A stretch of 11,334 bases of DNA from an uncultured Oscillospiraceae bacterium (GTDB lineage Bacteria; Bacillota; Clostridia; Oscillospirales; Oscillospiraceae), in contig CAKUNY010000064.1 in assembly GCA_934668605.1 (NCBI GenBank), positions 1 through 11,334 of the forward strand, in the 5' to 3' direction. A program made the translations under genes and the position numbers. Below the pieces are notes generated by a model that was not told where the DNA came from, searched no databases, and saw only the letters and a list, made by a program, of their open reading frames with translations. Positions 1 to 6,097 of the stretch are shown piece by piece (the stretch's first letter is position 1; every line of letters starts with the position of its first letter).

Positions 1-1
1 G

Positions 2-502
2 CCGAACAATCCGCGGACGTATACGCTCAGCTGCAAGCGGCAGACGGCGGTACACAAGGTTCCGATGGGGGGCTTTGTGGTACAGGATCTGGGACGGACG
101 GCGACGGTGATGAAGGGCGAGGGGGAATTTTTCGGCGCGCATGCCTACGACACGTTTCTGGAGCTGCTGGCAGCTTTTCAGAAGGGCGGCCGAGGGGTTC
201 TGGTACACCCGGTGTGGCAGACGGCAGGGGCGTATTTTACGGAGCTGGAGCTGACGCAGGAGCCGAGAGACGACTACGTGGCCTACCGGTTTACGTTCTG
301 CGAGTCGCCGGGCGCGGCAGAGGCGGAAGCGGCGGAGGCGGAAACGGGCGAGGGACAGCGGTTTTATGAGCTGCGCGAGGGGCAGTCGCTATGGACCGTC
401 AGCAGCGCCTATGGGCTGAGCATGACGGAGCTTCTGCGGCTCAATCCGCAGATCGCGAAGCCGAACAGCGTCGCGGCCGGGACGAGGGTGCGGGTGCGAT
501 GA
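2..502 (+). CDS. Phage tail/baseplate LysM protein, XkdP-like (5' end missing)
   Basis: The reading frame is open to the left edge, so the gene starts before the window; the ATG at 65 is internal. The visible first half (motifs FFGAHAYDTFLELL, GVLVHP, then a strand ending in YRFTFCES) resembles the DNA-circularisation/GpN-type N-terminal fold common in tail proteins encoded after the tape measure. An Ala/Glu-rich linker follows, then a C-terminal LysM domain (FYELREGQSLWTVSSAYGLS to the end), which in XkdP-type proteins is thought to contact peptidoglycan or organise the tail hub. It overlaps the next gene by ATGA, which fits translational coupling. The order with the downstream genes matches xkdP-xkdQ of PBSX. 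The LysM call is strong; the exact structural role is inferred from position. Confidence 0.8.
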   Translation, partial: PNNPRTYTLSCKRQTAVHKVPMGGFVVQDLGRTATVMKGEGEFFGAHAYDTFLELLAAFQKGGRGVLVHPVWQTAGAYFTELELTQEPRDDYVAYRFTFCESPGAAEAEAAEAETGEGQRFYELREGQSLWTVSSAYGLSMTELLRLNPQIAKPNSVAAGTRVRVR

Positions 503-1422
503 TCGGAATTGTGACGGATTACGCGGGCGGAAGGACGGCGCTTCCGGCGCTTTTGCAGTGGAGCGTCAAGCGGACAGACGGAGAGCCGTGCGACAGCTTC
601 AGCGTACAGTTTGCGTGCGGGAAAAAGACGTTGGCAGCGCTGAAAGGCGCAACGGGATTTCAGGCAGTGGAGGCCGGGAAGGTCGTGTTCACGGGCATCG
701 TGGACGATTTTGAACTCCGGCTCGGAAAGGACGGGGCGCTGGCCGAGCTCACCGGGCGCGGCATGGCGGGAAGGCTCATGGACATGCAGACGCCGGCTGC
801 GGAGTATGTGACGGCGCATTTGGAGGATATTCTGAATGCCTATGTGAGGCCTTGCGGGATCACGAGGATCGATGCGGACGCGCTGCCGCCGGTTTCTCAG
901 TTCGTTGTGCAGACGGGCGCGACGTGCTATCAGGCGCTGGCGGGCTTTTGCAGGCACAGCGCGGATGTTTATCCCAGGTTTCTGGCGGACGGGACGCTGG
1001 TGCTGCGGAAAAATGCACAGGGAAAAATGGTATGGCTCGGAGACGAGATCTTGCAGGCGCAGTATGTGCGCAACCGCTACGGTGTGGCGGCAAGGCAGGT
1101 GCTCATCAACACGAGAAACGGAAGCATGCAGACGGCGGATTACGAGGAGTTTCAAAGGCTCGGCGGCACGAGGGTGCAGTACGCGGGCATGACGGGAAAC
1201 AAAATCCGCGCTGGCTTCCGCACGGCAAAGCAGCGGCTGGACGATGCGAAGCGCGACGAAAAGCTTTTGTATGTGACCGCGCCGGGCGTTTTTCTGGCCG
1301 AGCCGCTGGATTCGGTTTCCGTGAAGCTGGATGCGCTCGGGATTTCCGGGACATTTACAGTGCAGGAGGCGCAGTCGGGCTGCGATGAGACGGGCGCGAC
1401 GTGTACGCTCATTTTGAGGTGA
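499..1422 (+). CDS. Phage baseplate hub protein, XkdQ / late control gpD-like
   Basis: A 307-residue protein. The start at 499 is chosen because ATG overlaps the previous stop (ATGA) and lies about 8 bases after GAGGGTG; an earlier in-frame ATG at 391 would sit deep inside the LysM gene. The N-terminal part (DSFSVQFACG, VVFTGIVDDFEL, LTGRGMAGRLMD) has the pattern of gpD/gp27-like hub proteins, where the FTGxV(D/E) strand and the 'GR' loop belong to a beta-barrel. The middle part (YQALAGFCRHSADVYPRFLADGTLVLR) is the second hub barrel typical of XkdQ/YqbQ. The family forms the central hub that connects tail tube and spike in contractile tails. Its place between an XkdP-like and a spike-like gene agrees. 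No truncation is visible. Confidence 0.8.
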   Translation: MIGIVTDYAGGRTALPALLQWSVKRTDGEPCDSFSVQFACGKKTLAALKGATGFQAVEAGKVVFTGIVDDFELRLGKDGALAELTGRGMAGRLMDMQTPAAEYVTAHLEDILNAYVRPCGITRIDADALPPVSQFVVQTGATCYQALAGFCRHSADVYPRFLADGTLVLRKNAQGKMVWLGDEILQAQYVRNRYGVAARQVLINTRNGSMQTADYEEFQRLGGTRVQYAGMTGNKIRAGFRTAKQRLDDAKRDEKLLYVTAPGVFLAEPLDSVSVKLDALGISGTFTVQEAQSGCDETGATCTLILR

Positions 1423-1427
1423 TGGAT

Positions 1428-1799
1428 ATGTGGTTATCAAAACGTGTGATGGTGGAGCAGAATGCGGAAGACCCGGCGACGCTCGGAACGGTGAGCATCG
1501 GGGGAAAGAGCCCGGCGGTGGTGACGGATGCGGAAAAGCGGCAGGCGAAGGTCATCTCCCCGGGCGGCTATTGCTGGAATCCGACGGCGACGGACTGCGT
1601 GCTGGTGGTGAAGGGGAACGAGCTGTATGTGGCGGGTATGCCGCAAAACGGCACGCAGGGGCTCCAGGCCGGAGAGGTGATGCTCTTTTCCAAGGGTGCG
1701 AGCGTGAAGGTGGCAAATGACGGGAAGGTTTTTCTGACGGGCGATGTGTATGTGCAGGGAGATCTTTACGTGAACGGACAGAAAATGGAGGTGCCTTGA
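1428..1799 (+). CDS. Small baseplate / spike-like phage protein
   Basis: A 123-residue protein beginning MWLSKRVMVEQ. The ATG at 1428 is preferred because AGGTGA ends 5 bases before it; ATG 1422 would have almost no spacing to the same Shine-Dalgarno. The sequence is beta-rich with repeated short strands. The C-terminus (DGKVFLTGDVYVQGDLYVNGQKM) has the GxVxVxGxLxVNG repeat pattern of trimeric beta-helix spike tips, as in gpV-like baseplate proteins. It occupies the slot between XkdQ-like and gp25-like genes, where PBSX has xkdR (DUF2577) and P2-type phages have gpV. The spike assignment is inferred from repeat pattern and position; I do not see a definite domain signature. Confidence 0.6.
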   Translation: MWLSKRVMVEQNAEDPATLGTVSIGGKSPAVVTDAEKRQAKVISPGGYCWNPTATDCVLVVKGNELYVAGMPQNGTQGLQAGEVMLFSKGASVKVANDGKVFLTGDVYVQGDLYVNGQKMEVP

Positions 1800-2144
1800 A
1801 TGGAAAATCTGCTGCGGGACGGCGACTATGTGCCGAATGGCTTCGGCGGGTTTACGAGGCTCTATGGCGCGCAGGAGCTGCTCGCAAGGGCGCTTTTTAA
1901 GCTCACGTGCAGGCGCGGGAGCTTCCCGTTTTTACCCGAACTGGGGAGCAGGCTCTATGAGCTCGGGAGCCTCAGACCTTCGGAGCGGGAGGCTGCGGCG
2001 AAAATCTACTGCGAGCAGGCCTTGCAGGGCATGGAATTGAAAATTGACGAGGTGAAGCTGACGCAGTTGCCGAGCGGGCAGGCACGCATAGAGGTATGGC
2101 TTACCTGTCAGGATGAAAAACAGGCGTTGGAGGTGCGGATTTGA
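1800..2144 (+). CDS. gp25/gpW-like baseplate wedge protein (XkdS-like)
   Basis: A 114-residue protein whose ATG follows the previous stop directly (TGAATG), with GGAGGTG about 6 bases upstream. The core GSFPFLPELGSRLYEL matches the conserved 'GE/GS-F-P-PELGSRL' block of the gp25/GPW lysozyme-like wedge family, which initiates sheath polymerisation in T4-like and PBSX-like contractile tails. The remainder (REAAAKIYCEQAL, then KIDEVKLTQLPSGQARIEVWLTC) fits the amphipathic helix plus beta hairpin of the family. Length is near the usual 110-140. The stop overlaps the next start (TTGA). Confidence 0.85.
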   Translation: MENLLRDGDYVPNGFGGFTRLYGAQELLARALFKLTCRRGSFPFLPELGSRLYELGSLRPSEREAAAKIYCEQALQGMELKIDEVKLTQLPSGQARIEVWLTCQDEKQALEVRI

Positions 2145-3199
2145 AGGAAGTTGAGGAGCTTTACGGGAAAATGCTGGCGGTTTTTGAGGAGAAAACCGGC
2201 TTTACGATGGACGATACGGCAGATCTGGCCGTCCGGCTGTATGCGGCGGCGGCGCAGATGCAGACGCTCTATGCCTACAGCGACTGGGCGATCAACCAGA
2301 GCTTCCCGCAGACGGCGACGGGAGCGTATCTGGACTACCACGCGGCGCTGCGCGGCATTACGAGAAAGGCTGGCACGAAGGCGAAGGGCTCGCTCCGGTT
2401 TAAGTTGGACGCGGCGAGGGAGGACGATCTGGTGGTCTATCAGGGCACAGTCTGCGCGACGGCGGGGCTTGTCCGGTTCGTGACGACTGCCGACGGCGTG
2501 ATTCCGGCGGGGGAGCTGTATGCGGATATTCCGGCGGAGGCCGAGAGCGTGGGCACGAGCGGAAATGCGGGCGCGGAGACGATCACGATGCTGACCCGCG
2601 CGCCGGAGGGCGTGTCCGGTGTGCTCAATCCGAAGGCCTTTACCGGCGGAAGCGGCGCGGAAACGGACGAAGAGCTGCGGCTTCGCGTGCTGGATAGCTT
2701 CGTCCGGCTGCCGAACGGCGCAAACGCGGCGTTTTATGAGCTGCGGGCTTTGAGCCATGCGGGCGTGGAGGCGGCGGTGGTCATTCCGAGAATGAACGGG
2801 ATCGGAACGGTCGGCGTTGTAATTGCCGCGCCGGAGGGTGTGCCGTCGGAAAAACTTTTGCAGCAGGTGCAGGACGATCTGGACGCGGTGCGCGAGATCG
2901 CGGTGGATGTGACGGTGCTTGCGCCCGAGGTGCAGGCCGTTTCGGTTTCGGTGCAGCTGCTTTCTAAAAAGGGCGTCAGCTTTGAGACGGCGAAGGCGGC
3001 GGCAGAGAAGGCGGTCAAATCGCTCTTTACGGGCGCGCTTCTGGGAAAGAGCCTGTACAGAGCCGCCATTTCCAGCGCGATCTTTGAGACGGGGACGGTA
3101 CAGAACGTGAAGCTTTTGCAGCCGGAGGCGGATATTCCGGGAACGGAGCGGACGCTTTGCAGGCTTGGCGCGCTGACAATTGCGGAGGCGGAGGTATGA
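2141..3199 (+). CDS. Baseplate J-like protein (XkdT-like)
   Basis: A 352-residue protein read from TTG at 2141, with GGAGG 7 bases upstream and the TTGA overlap to the previous stop; no other in-frame start has a comparable site. Family hallmarks are visible: an N-terminal helical part with ATGAYLDYHAALRGITRKAGTKAKGSL, the 'GTVCATAGLVRFVTTADGVIPAGE' beta segment, the VGTSGNAGAETITMLT block, and GGSGAETDEELRLRVLDSF (the G..(E/D)(T/S)DEELR..). These identify the J-like wedge protein that, with gp25 and the XkdU-like protein, builds the baseplate periphery. It overlaps the next gene by ATGA. Confidence 0.92.
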   Translation: MKEVEELYGKMLAVFEEKTGFTMDDTADLAVRLYAAAAQMQTLYAYSDWAINQSFPQTATGAYLDYHAALRGITRKAGTKAKGSLRFKLDAAREDDLVVYQGTVCATAGLVRFVTTADGVIPAGELYADIPAEAESVGTSGNAGAETITMLTRAPEGVSGVLNPKAFTGGSGAETDEELRLRVLDSFVRLPNGANAAFYELRALSHAGVEAAVVIPRMNGIGTVGVVIAAPEGVPSEKLLQQVQDDLDAVREIAVDVTVLAPEVQAVSVSVQLLSKKGVSFETAKAAAEKAVKSLFTGALLGKSLYRAAISSAIFETGTVQNVKLLQPEADIPGTERTLCRLGALTIAEAEV

Positions 3200-3768
3200 G
3201 CTACGAGAATGAGCTTGTAACGATGCTCCGGCCGCTCGGCGTATACAGCTTCCGGGAGGGGAGCTTTTCGCTCGCGGAATTGCAGGCGCTGGGCGCGGCT
3301 TTGGATACGGCGGACGAGGCGCTTTCAAAAGAGCAGAAGGAAATGATCGTTTTAACGGCGGGGGACGAGGGACTGTCCCGATGGGAAGCGCTCTTCCGGA
3401 GCAGACCGCCGGCGAAGACGATCGAGGCAAGACGCGCGGCCATCGCGGGCTTTTTGCAGATCAGCGGCGACAGCTTTACGCTTGCGGCGCTCAACCGCTG
3501 CCTCTGCGCGTGCGGCGTTGCGTGCAGCGTGGAGGAGACGGGAGAGGTCAACTGTGTGAAGGTCTGGTTTCCGGGCGTGATGGGCATTCCGGAGGGGTTC
3601 TCGCAGATGAAAATTATCATCGAGGACATTCTGCCGTGTCAGCTGGGAATTACGTACTGGTTCCGGTACTGTACGTGGCAGGAGACAGAGGATTACGGGT
3701 TGACCTGGGGCGATCTCGACGCGATGACGTGGCACGAATGGGAGACGTATCACGAGGGAGAAGTGTAG
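3196..3768 (+). CDS. Tail protein, XkdU / YmfQ (DUF2313)-like
   Basis: A 190-residue protein starting MSYENELVTMLRPLGVY. The ATG at 3196 overlaps the previous TGA and has GGAGG just upstream; an upstream in-frame ATG at 3157 lies inside the J gene. The N-terminal 'LLRPLGVY..' segment, the helical middle (TIEARRAAIAGFLQISGDSFTLAALNRCL) and the C-terminal beta part with KVWFPG fit the DUF2313/YmfQ family (Mu gp48, P2 gpI relatives), which bridges baseplate and fibre. The C-terminus carries a Trp-rich repeat-like stretch, TWGDLDAMTWHEWE. It is the last gene of the operon: no fibre gene follows, and a hairpin begins 7 bases after the stop. Confidence 0.8.
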   Translation: MSYENELVTMLRPLGVYSFREGSFSLAELQALGAALDTADEALSKEQKEMIVLTAGDEGLSRWEALFRSRPPAKTIEARRAAIAGFLQISGDSFTLAALNRCLCACGVACSVEETGEVNCVKVWFPGVMGIPEGFSQMKIIIEDILPCQLGITYWFRYCTWQETEDYGLTWGDLDAMTWHEWETYHEGEV

Positions 3769-3774
3769 AATGAG

Positions 3775-3807
3775 ACGTGGCGCGCTGCGGGAAGCAGCGC
3801 GCCACGT
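3775..3807 (+). terminator. Strong intrinsic terminator ending the tail operon, possibly bidirectional
   Basis: A perfect 14-bp stem (3775-3788 with 3794-3807), very GC-rich, closes a GGGAA loop and begins 7 bases after the XkdU-like stop. A TATATTATT tract follows on the plus strand; it is not a pure T run. The minus-strand gene ends 5 bases further on, so the same hairpin probably terminates both convergent transcripts. Confidence 0.75.
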
Positions 3808-3811
3808 TATA

Positions 3812-4261
3812 TTATTGAAGACCCCACAGGGCTTTGAGTTCATCCAGATGCTGCTCGTAATCATAATCATATGACAGTTCTGTCGTCATGCGCTCTACGT
3901 AGCTGGTATCCGCGTCGGCACCAAAAACGAGGCAGACGTGACTGCCGCGCCAATCGAGGTTTGGCAGATGGTATCGGACGGCGACAAGATACCGTCGCTT
4001 TCCGCTTTTTGTAAGAATCTGAGCGGTGCATTCCGGAATTTCGCCGTAGGTATTGTAGACAACACTCTTGATTTTTGCGCAGGCGGTTTCTTCTACCCAG
4101 GATGAATGCGGGCGAAGCAGTTGGCGAACCGCAAAAATGAGCAGGAGGAGGAACACGAAAAGCAAAATGCGCCGCATTGGCGGCAAACGATGGGCTTTGC
4201 GCGAAGCAGCGGAAACGGGAGCGCCGCTTTCTGCGCCGCAGTTCGAACAATGAGGTTGCAT
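3812..4261 (-). CDS. Unrecognised single-pass membrane protein with N-terminal CxxC
   Basis: A 149-residue protein that I cannot assign to a family. The start is well supported: GAAAGGAG lies 7 bases before the ATG, and a perfect sigma-A promoter stands upstream. Visible parts: an N-terminal knuckle CSNCGAE (C5, C8), half of a zinc-ribbon and without an obvious second CxxC; a basic linker with RK and MRR; one hydrophobic helix at about residues 31-47; then a globular domain of about 100 residues with strands (AQILTKSGKRRYLVAVRYHLP, VCLVFGADADTSY) and an acidic C-terminus (DYDYEQHLDELKALWGLQ). The charge pattern would place the N-terminus in the cytoplasm and the large domain outside, if the protein is inserted that way. 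It is divergent from the XRE gene and convergent with the tail operon. Confidence 0.75.
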   Translation of the reverse strand: MQPHCSNCGAESGAPVSAASRKAHRLPPMRRILLFVFLLLLIFAVRQLLRPHSSWVEETACAKIKSVVYNTYGEIPECTAQILTKSGKRRYLVAVRYHLPNLDWRGSHVCLVFGADADTSYVERMTTELSYDYDYEQHLDELKALWGLQ

Positions 4262-4292
4262 ATGGTGGCTCCTTTCAAAGTGAATAGGAATA

Positions 4293-4316
4293 TACTGTGC
4301 AACTAATTATACAGTA
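4293..4316. promoter_or_regulatory. Inverted repeat over a promoter start region: candidate operator
   Basis: TACTGT (4293-4298) and ACAGTA (4311-4316) are perfect inverted half-sites separated by 12 bases, centre to centre about 18 bases or nearly two helical turns. The right half overlaps the -10 box of the minus-strand promoter and the left half covers its expected start site. A protein bound here should block that promoter. The neighbouring divergent gene encodes an XRE-type regulator, the natural candidate ligand. Binding is inferred. Confidence 0.4.
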
Positions 4317-4334
4317 AGATAATGCATCTGTCAA
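4306..4334 (-). promoter_or_regulatory. Perfect consensus sigma-A promoter for the minus-strand membrane protein gene
   Basis: On the minus strand, TTGACA (4329-4334) and TATAAT (4306-4311) are separated by exactly 17 bases, a full match to the housekeeping consensus. Transcription should start near 4299, giving a leader of about 38 bases with the GAAAGGAG site. Such an unweakened promoter usually implies either strong expression or control by a repressor. Confidence 0.85.
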
Positions 4335-4351
4335 ATGCTGCCGGGGCTGGC

Positions 4352-4357
4352 TATAAT
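4352..4357 (+). promoter_or_regulatory. Candidate -10 box for the XRE gene
   Basis: TATAAT on the plus strand stands 17 bases upstream of the TTG start, but the position 17 bases further upstream (TGTCAA) is a poor -35 match. If it is used, the leader is only about 11 bases. A weak, activator-dependent or autoregulated promoter would fit. Confidence 0.4.
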
Positions 4358-4374
4358 TTTTACGGGGTGATGGC

Positions 4375-4605
4375 TTGCAAATGGAGAATCCTGTTGGCGG
4401 AAGAATTGTCCTGACAATTGAAGAGTATCGGCTGAGCCGAAAAATCAGCAAAAATAAAATTGTGCTTGGCGCGGGCGTACAGCGTACGCAGCTGCAAAAA
4501 TACTGTCAGAATAAAGTCGCACGTGTGGATCTTGGCGTGATGGCGCGGCTGTGCGACTTTTTTCAATGCGAGCTGAGTGACCTCATGCACTATGAAAAAG
4601 CGTAA
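4375..4605 (+). CDS. Small XRE/Cro-type helix-turn-helix regulator (YozG-like)
   Basis: A 76-residue protein that is almost entirely one HTH domain. It has a short N-terminal extension, then IEEYRLSRKISKNKIVLGAGVQRTQLQKYCQNKVARVDLGVMARLCDFFQCELSDLMHYE. This follows the YozG/HTH_26 pattern: helices 2-3 at about residues 26-47, a 'VDL.....LC..F.C...DLM' helix pair, and a C-terminal Tyr-Glu. The start is ambiguous: TTG at 4375 has the best spacing to GGGGTGAT (4364-4371), while ATG at 4381 would remove two residues. GC is clearly lower than in neighbouring genes (AAA/AAT-rich codons), suggesting acquisition with the adjacent phage or mobile DNA. It likely binds DNA as a dimer; the inverted repeat at 4293-4316 is the nearest candidate site. 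Confidence 0.85.
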   Translation: MQMENPVGGRIVLTIEEYRLSRKISKNKIVLGAGVQRTQLQKYCQNKVARVDLGVMARLCDFFQCELSDLMHYEKA

Positions 4606-4620
4606 GGCCGGAGGGGAAAA

Positions 4621-4650
4621 CGCCCCGGGCAGGATGAACTGCCCGGGGCG
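4621..4650. terminator. Bidirectional terminator between convergent XRE and M23 genes
   Basis: A perfect 12-bp GC-rich stem (4621-4632 with 4639-4650) has a 6-base loop. On the minus strand it is followed by TTTTCC, a good signal for the M23 gene ending at 4674. On the plus strand it is followed by CTTTGCTGCTT, a weaker tract that can serve the XRE gene. Confidence 0.8.
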
Positions 4651-4673
4651 CTTTGCTGCTTGGATGGATGGAT

Positions 4674-5411
4674 TTAATCGACAAAACGGGTAGGGTCGAC
4701 GCTCTCGCCGTTTTGCCGGACGGCAAAGTGCAGGTGCGAGGCCGACGCAGACTCCAGAAGCGCGCTCTCGCCGACGGAGCCGATGGTATCGCCCGCTGTG
4801 ACGCGCATCCCGGCGGAGACGGCCGGCATGGCCGCGAGGTTTGCGTAAATCGTCTCGTAGCCCTCGGGGTGCGAGAGAACGACGGTGGTGCCGAAATACT
4901 CATCGTCGTAGACCGCGGTGACGGTTCCGGAGCAGGCTGCCCGGACGGGTTCTCCGGCAAGCGCGGCAAGGTCGATGCCGTCATGCGTGCGCCAGTCCTG
5001 CGTGGTCTGGTTAAACGACAGCTCCTGCATGCTGTAGGACGCGATGCGCTCACCCGAGACAGGCCAGACGCGAACCGAAAGTGTTTCAGCTGTAGGCTCC
5101 TGTGCGGATGCGTCTACGGCATCGGAAGAAGCGGCGGAGCCGGACGCAGGCTTCTGCGTCTGAGCCGTACCGCCCGGCTGCGAACTGCCGCCGGATGGAG
5201 AAGAGGACGGCTTGTCCTCCGGGATCTCCGCGCTGGTGGCGACGGAAAGGGTCTGCTCGTTCAGAGACTTCTTTTCAGAAACGGCGCCGGACACAAAAAT
5301 GTAGCCCGAGATTCCTACTGCTAAAATGCACAGAAGCAAAACGATGTAGTAGCCCTTTTCCTGAAAGAATTTTCTGAACCGGTTGGGTTCGGAATGTTCG
5401 TTGTTTTGCAT
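4674..5411 (-). CDS. spoIIQ: M23 (LytM) metallopeptidase-like membrane protein, probable SpoIIQ
   Basis: A 245-residue protein: a basic cytoplasmic N-terminus, one membrane helix at about 21-42, a Ser/Pro/Gly/Ala-rich linker at about 55-110, then a C-terminal LytM domain. The zinc ligands of the M23 family are present: H143 and D147 in HDGID, and H226/H228 in HLHF, so it may be catalytically competent, unlike the Bacillus subtilis SpoIIQ that lacks one ligand. Size, a single N-terminal anchor and the DGIDLAALAGEPVRAACSGTV block fit SpoIIQ, the forespore partner of mother-cell SpoIIIAH during engulfment. AGGAGG lies 8 bases before the ATG, and a sigma-F/G-like promoter precedes it. A generic murein hydrolase or activator of the same architecture is the main alternative, since spoIIIAH is not in view. 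Confidence 0.75.
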   Translation of the reverse strand: MQNNEHSEPNRFRKFFQEKGYYIVLLLCILAVGISGYIFVSGAVSEKKSLNEQTLSVATSAEIPEDKPSSSPSGGSSQPGGTAQTQKPASGSAASSDAVDASAQEPTAETLSVRVWPVSGERIASYSMQELSFNQTTQDWRTHDGIDLAALAGEPVRAACSGTVTAVYDDEYFGTTVVLSHPEGYETIYANLAAMPAVSAGMRVTAGDTIGSVGESALLESASASHLHFAVRQNGESVDPTRFVD

Positions 5412-5430
5412 GGTTTACACCTCCTGAGCC

Positions 5431-5460
5431 TAGTATGACCCGGGCGCTGGAAGCATATAC
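5431..5460 (-). promoter_or_regulatory. Sigma-F/sigma-G-like forespore promoter for the M23 gene
   Basis: On the minus strand GTATA (5456-5460) is followed after 15 bases by GGTCATACTA (5431-5440). This fits the sigma-F pattern (GYWTA ... GGNRANAMTW) at all but one defined -10 position. It also fits the sigma-G pattern (GNATR, 18 bases, CATNMTA) completely, since CATACTA occupies 5431-5437. The predicted start near 5424 would put AGGAGG at the very 5' end of the mRNA, which is a caveat. Consensus patterns are from Bacillus subtilis. Confidence 0.6.
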
Positions 5461-5482
5461 CTGAAAATGAAATTTTATCGCG

Positions 5483-5914
5483 TTACCGGACGCCGACCAT
5501 TTCGCATTCACGCGAGAAGTAGCGGTCAAGACAGTATTTCAGAATCGAGCTGCGCGTGACGATGCCGATGAAGGCGTTCTTGTCGTCAATGACGGGGACA
5601 AAGTTCTGATCGGCAGCGACGAGGACAAGATCTTCGATGCGCGTGTCGACGCGGACGGGATGAACCTCCCGGCGGGTGGTGATTTCGGAAATGGAGTGAT
5701 CTTCGGTCTGGCGAAGATCCATGACGCAAAGGCGCTTGAACGCCCAAAGAAGGTCTCCCTCGGTCAGAACGCCGCAGTACCCGCCGTCTTTATCGAGAAC
5801 CGGCAGGGCGGTATAGCCGGAGTTTTCCATACGTTCCATCGCCTGACGCAGGGTGCAGCCGTCGTCGATATACGAGCACAGCGCCTTCGGTGTCAGGAAA
5901 AACAGGATATTCAT
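5483..5914 (-). CDS. Two-CBS-domain protein (YkuL/CbpB/DarB-like size class)
   Basis: A 143-residue protein starting MNILFFLTPKALCSYI. ATG 5914 is chosen because AAAGGAG lies 8 bases upstream; a longer in-frame extension to 6031 runs through the promoter region. It holds a tandem CBS (Bateman) pair and nothing else: CBS1 at about 10-70 (TLRQAMERMENSGYTALPVLDKDGGYCGVLTEGDLL) and CBS2 at about 85-137 (HPVRVDTRIEDLVLVAADQNFVPVIDDKNAFIGIVTRSSIL). Proteins of this size bind adenosine nucleotides; Bacillus YkuL (DarB) binds c-di-AMP and acts on partner enzymes. Whether this one binds c-di-AMP or another ligand cannot be read here. It lies 71 bases upstream of the M23 gene on the same strand, with no clear terminator between, so partial readthrough is possible. 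Confidence 0.88.
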   Translation of the reverse strand: MNILFFLTPKALCSYIDDGCTLRQAMERMENSGYTALPVLDKDGGYCGVLTEGDLLWAFKRLCVMDLRQTEDHSISEITTRREVHPVRVDTRIEDLVLVAADQNFVPVIDDKNAFIGIVTRSSILKYCLDRYFSRECEMVGVR

Positions 5915-5983
5915 GCTTTGGTCTCCTTTGAAGATAACGGCAGGCGTGCCGGATTTGTGTTGGTTTATCTGTATTTCAAGTTT

Positions 5984-6012
5984 ACCATAACAAAGCGGGT
6001 AAGAAGTGACAA
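5984..6012 (-). promoter_or_regulatory. Sigma-A promoter for the CBS gene
   Basis: On the minus strand TTGTCA (6007-6012), a 17-base spacer and TATGGT (5984-5989) preceded by TGT give an extended -10 promoter. The start near 5977 leaves a leader of about 62 bases. It diverges from the feoA promoter in the same 180-base intergenic region. Confidence 0.6.
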
Positions 6013-6052
6013 AATTGTGAATTCCGCTCAAAGATTTCTGTCAAAAAGACGC

Positions 6053-6081
6053 TTGCATTTTTTCCCCGCCTCGTTTATGCT
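6053..6081 (+). promoter_or_regulatory. Probable sigma-A promoter of the feo operon
   Basis: TTGCAT (6053-6058), a 17-base spacer and TATGCT (6076-6081) lie upstream of feoA. The match is moderate (3/6 and 4/6). Its -10 box lies inside a palindrome, as expected for a metal-repressed operon. Confidence 0.5.
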
Positions 6082-6089
6082 AAACGCGG
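6069..6089. promoter_or_regulatory. Palindrome over the feo -10 box: candidate metalloregulator operator
   Basis: CGTTTA (6072-6077), TGC, TAAACG (6081-6086) is a perfect 15-base palindrome; CC at 6069-6070 and GG at 6088-6089 extend it to 21 bases with one mismatched pair. It sits on the -10 box and start site of feoA, where a Fur-, DtxR- or MntR-type repressor would act. The sequence is not a clear Fur 7-1-7 box, so the regulator's family is not assigned. Confidence 0.4.
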
Positions 6090-6097
6090 AGATCAGA

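Noticed and set aside
2108..3430. A 440-codon minus-strand open frame across the baseplate J gene
   Set aside because: It is antisense to a clearly recognised protein, is Arg/Pro-rich as expected from GC-rich shadow frames, and has no ribosome binding site or family resemblance.
3812..4605. Toxin-antitoxin pair formed by the XRE gene and the membrane protein
   Set aside because: The genes are divergent rather than in one operon, and the membrane protein has no recognisable toxin features; a regulator-target divergon explains the layout better.
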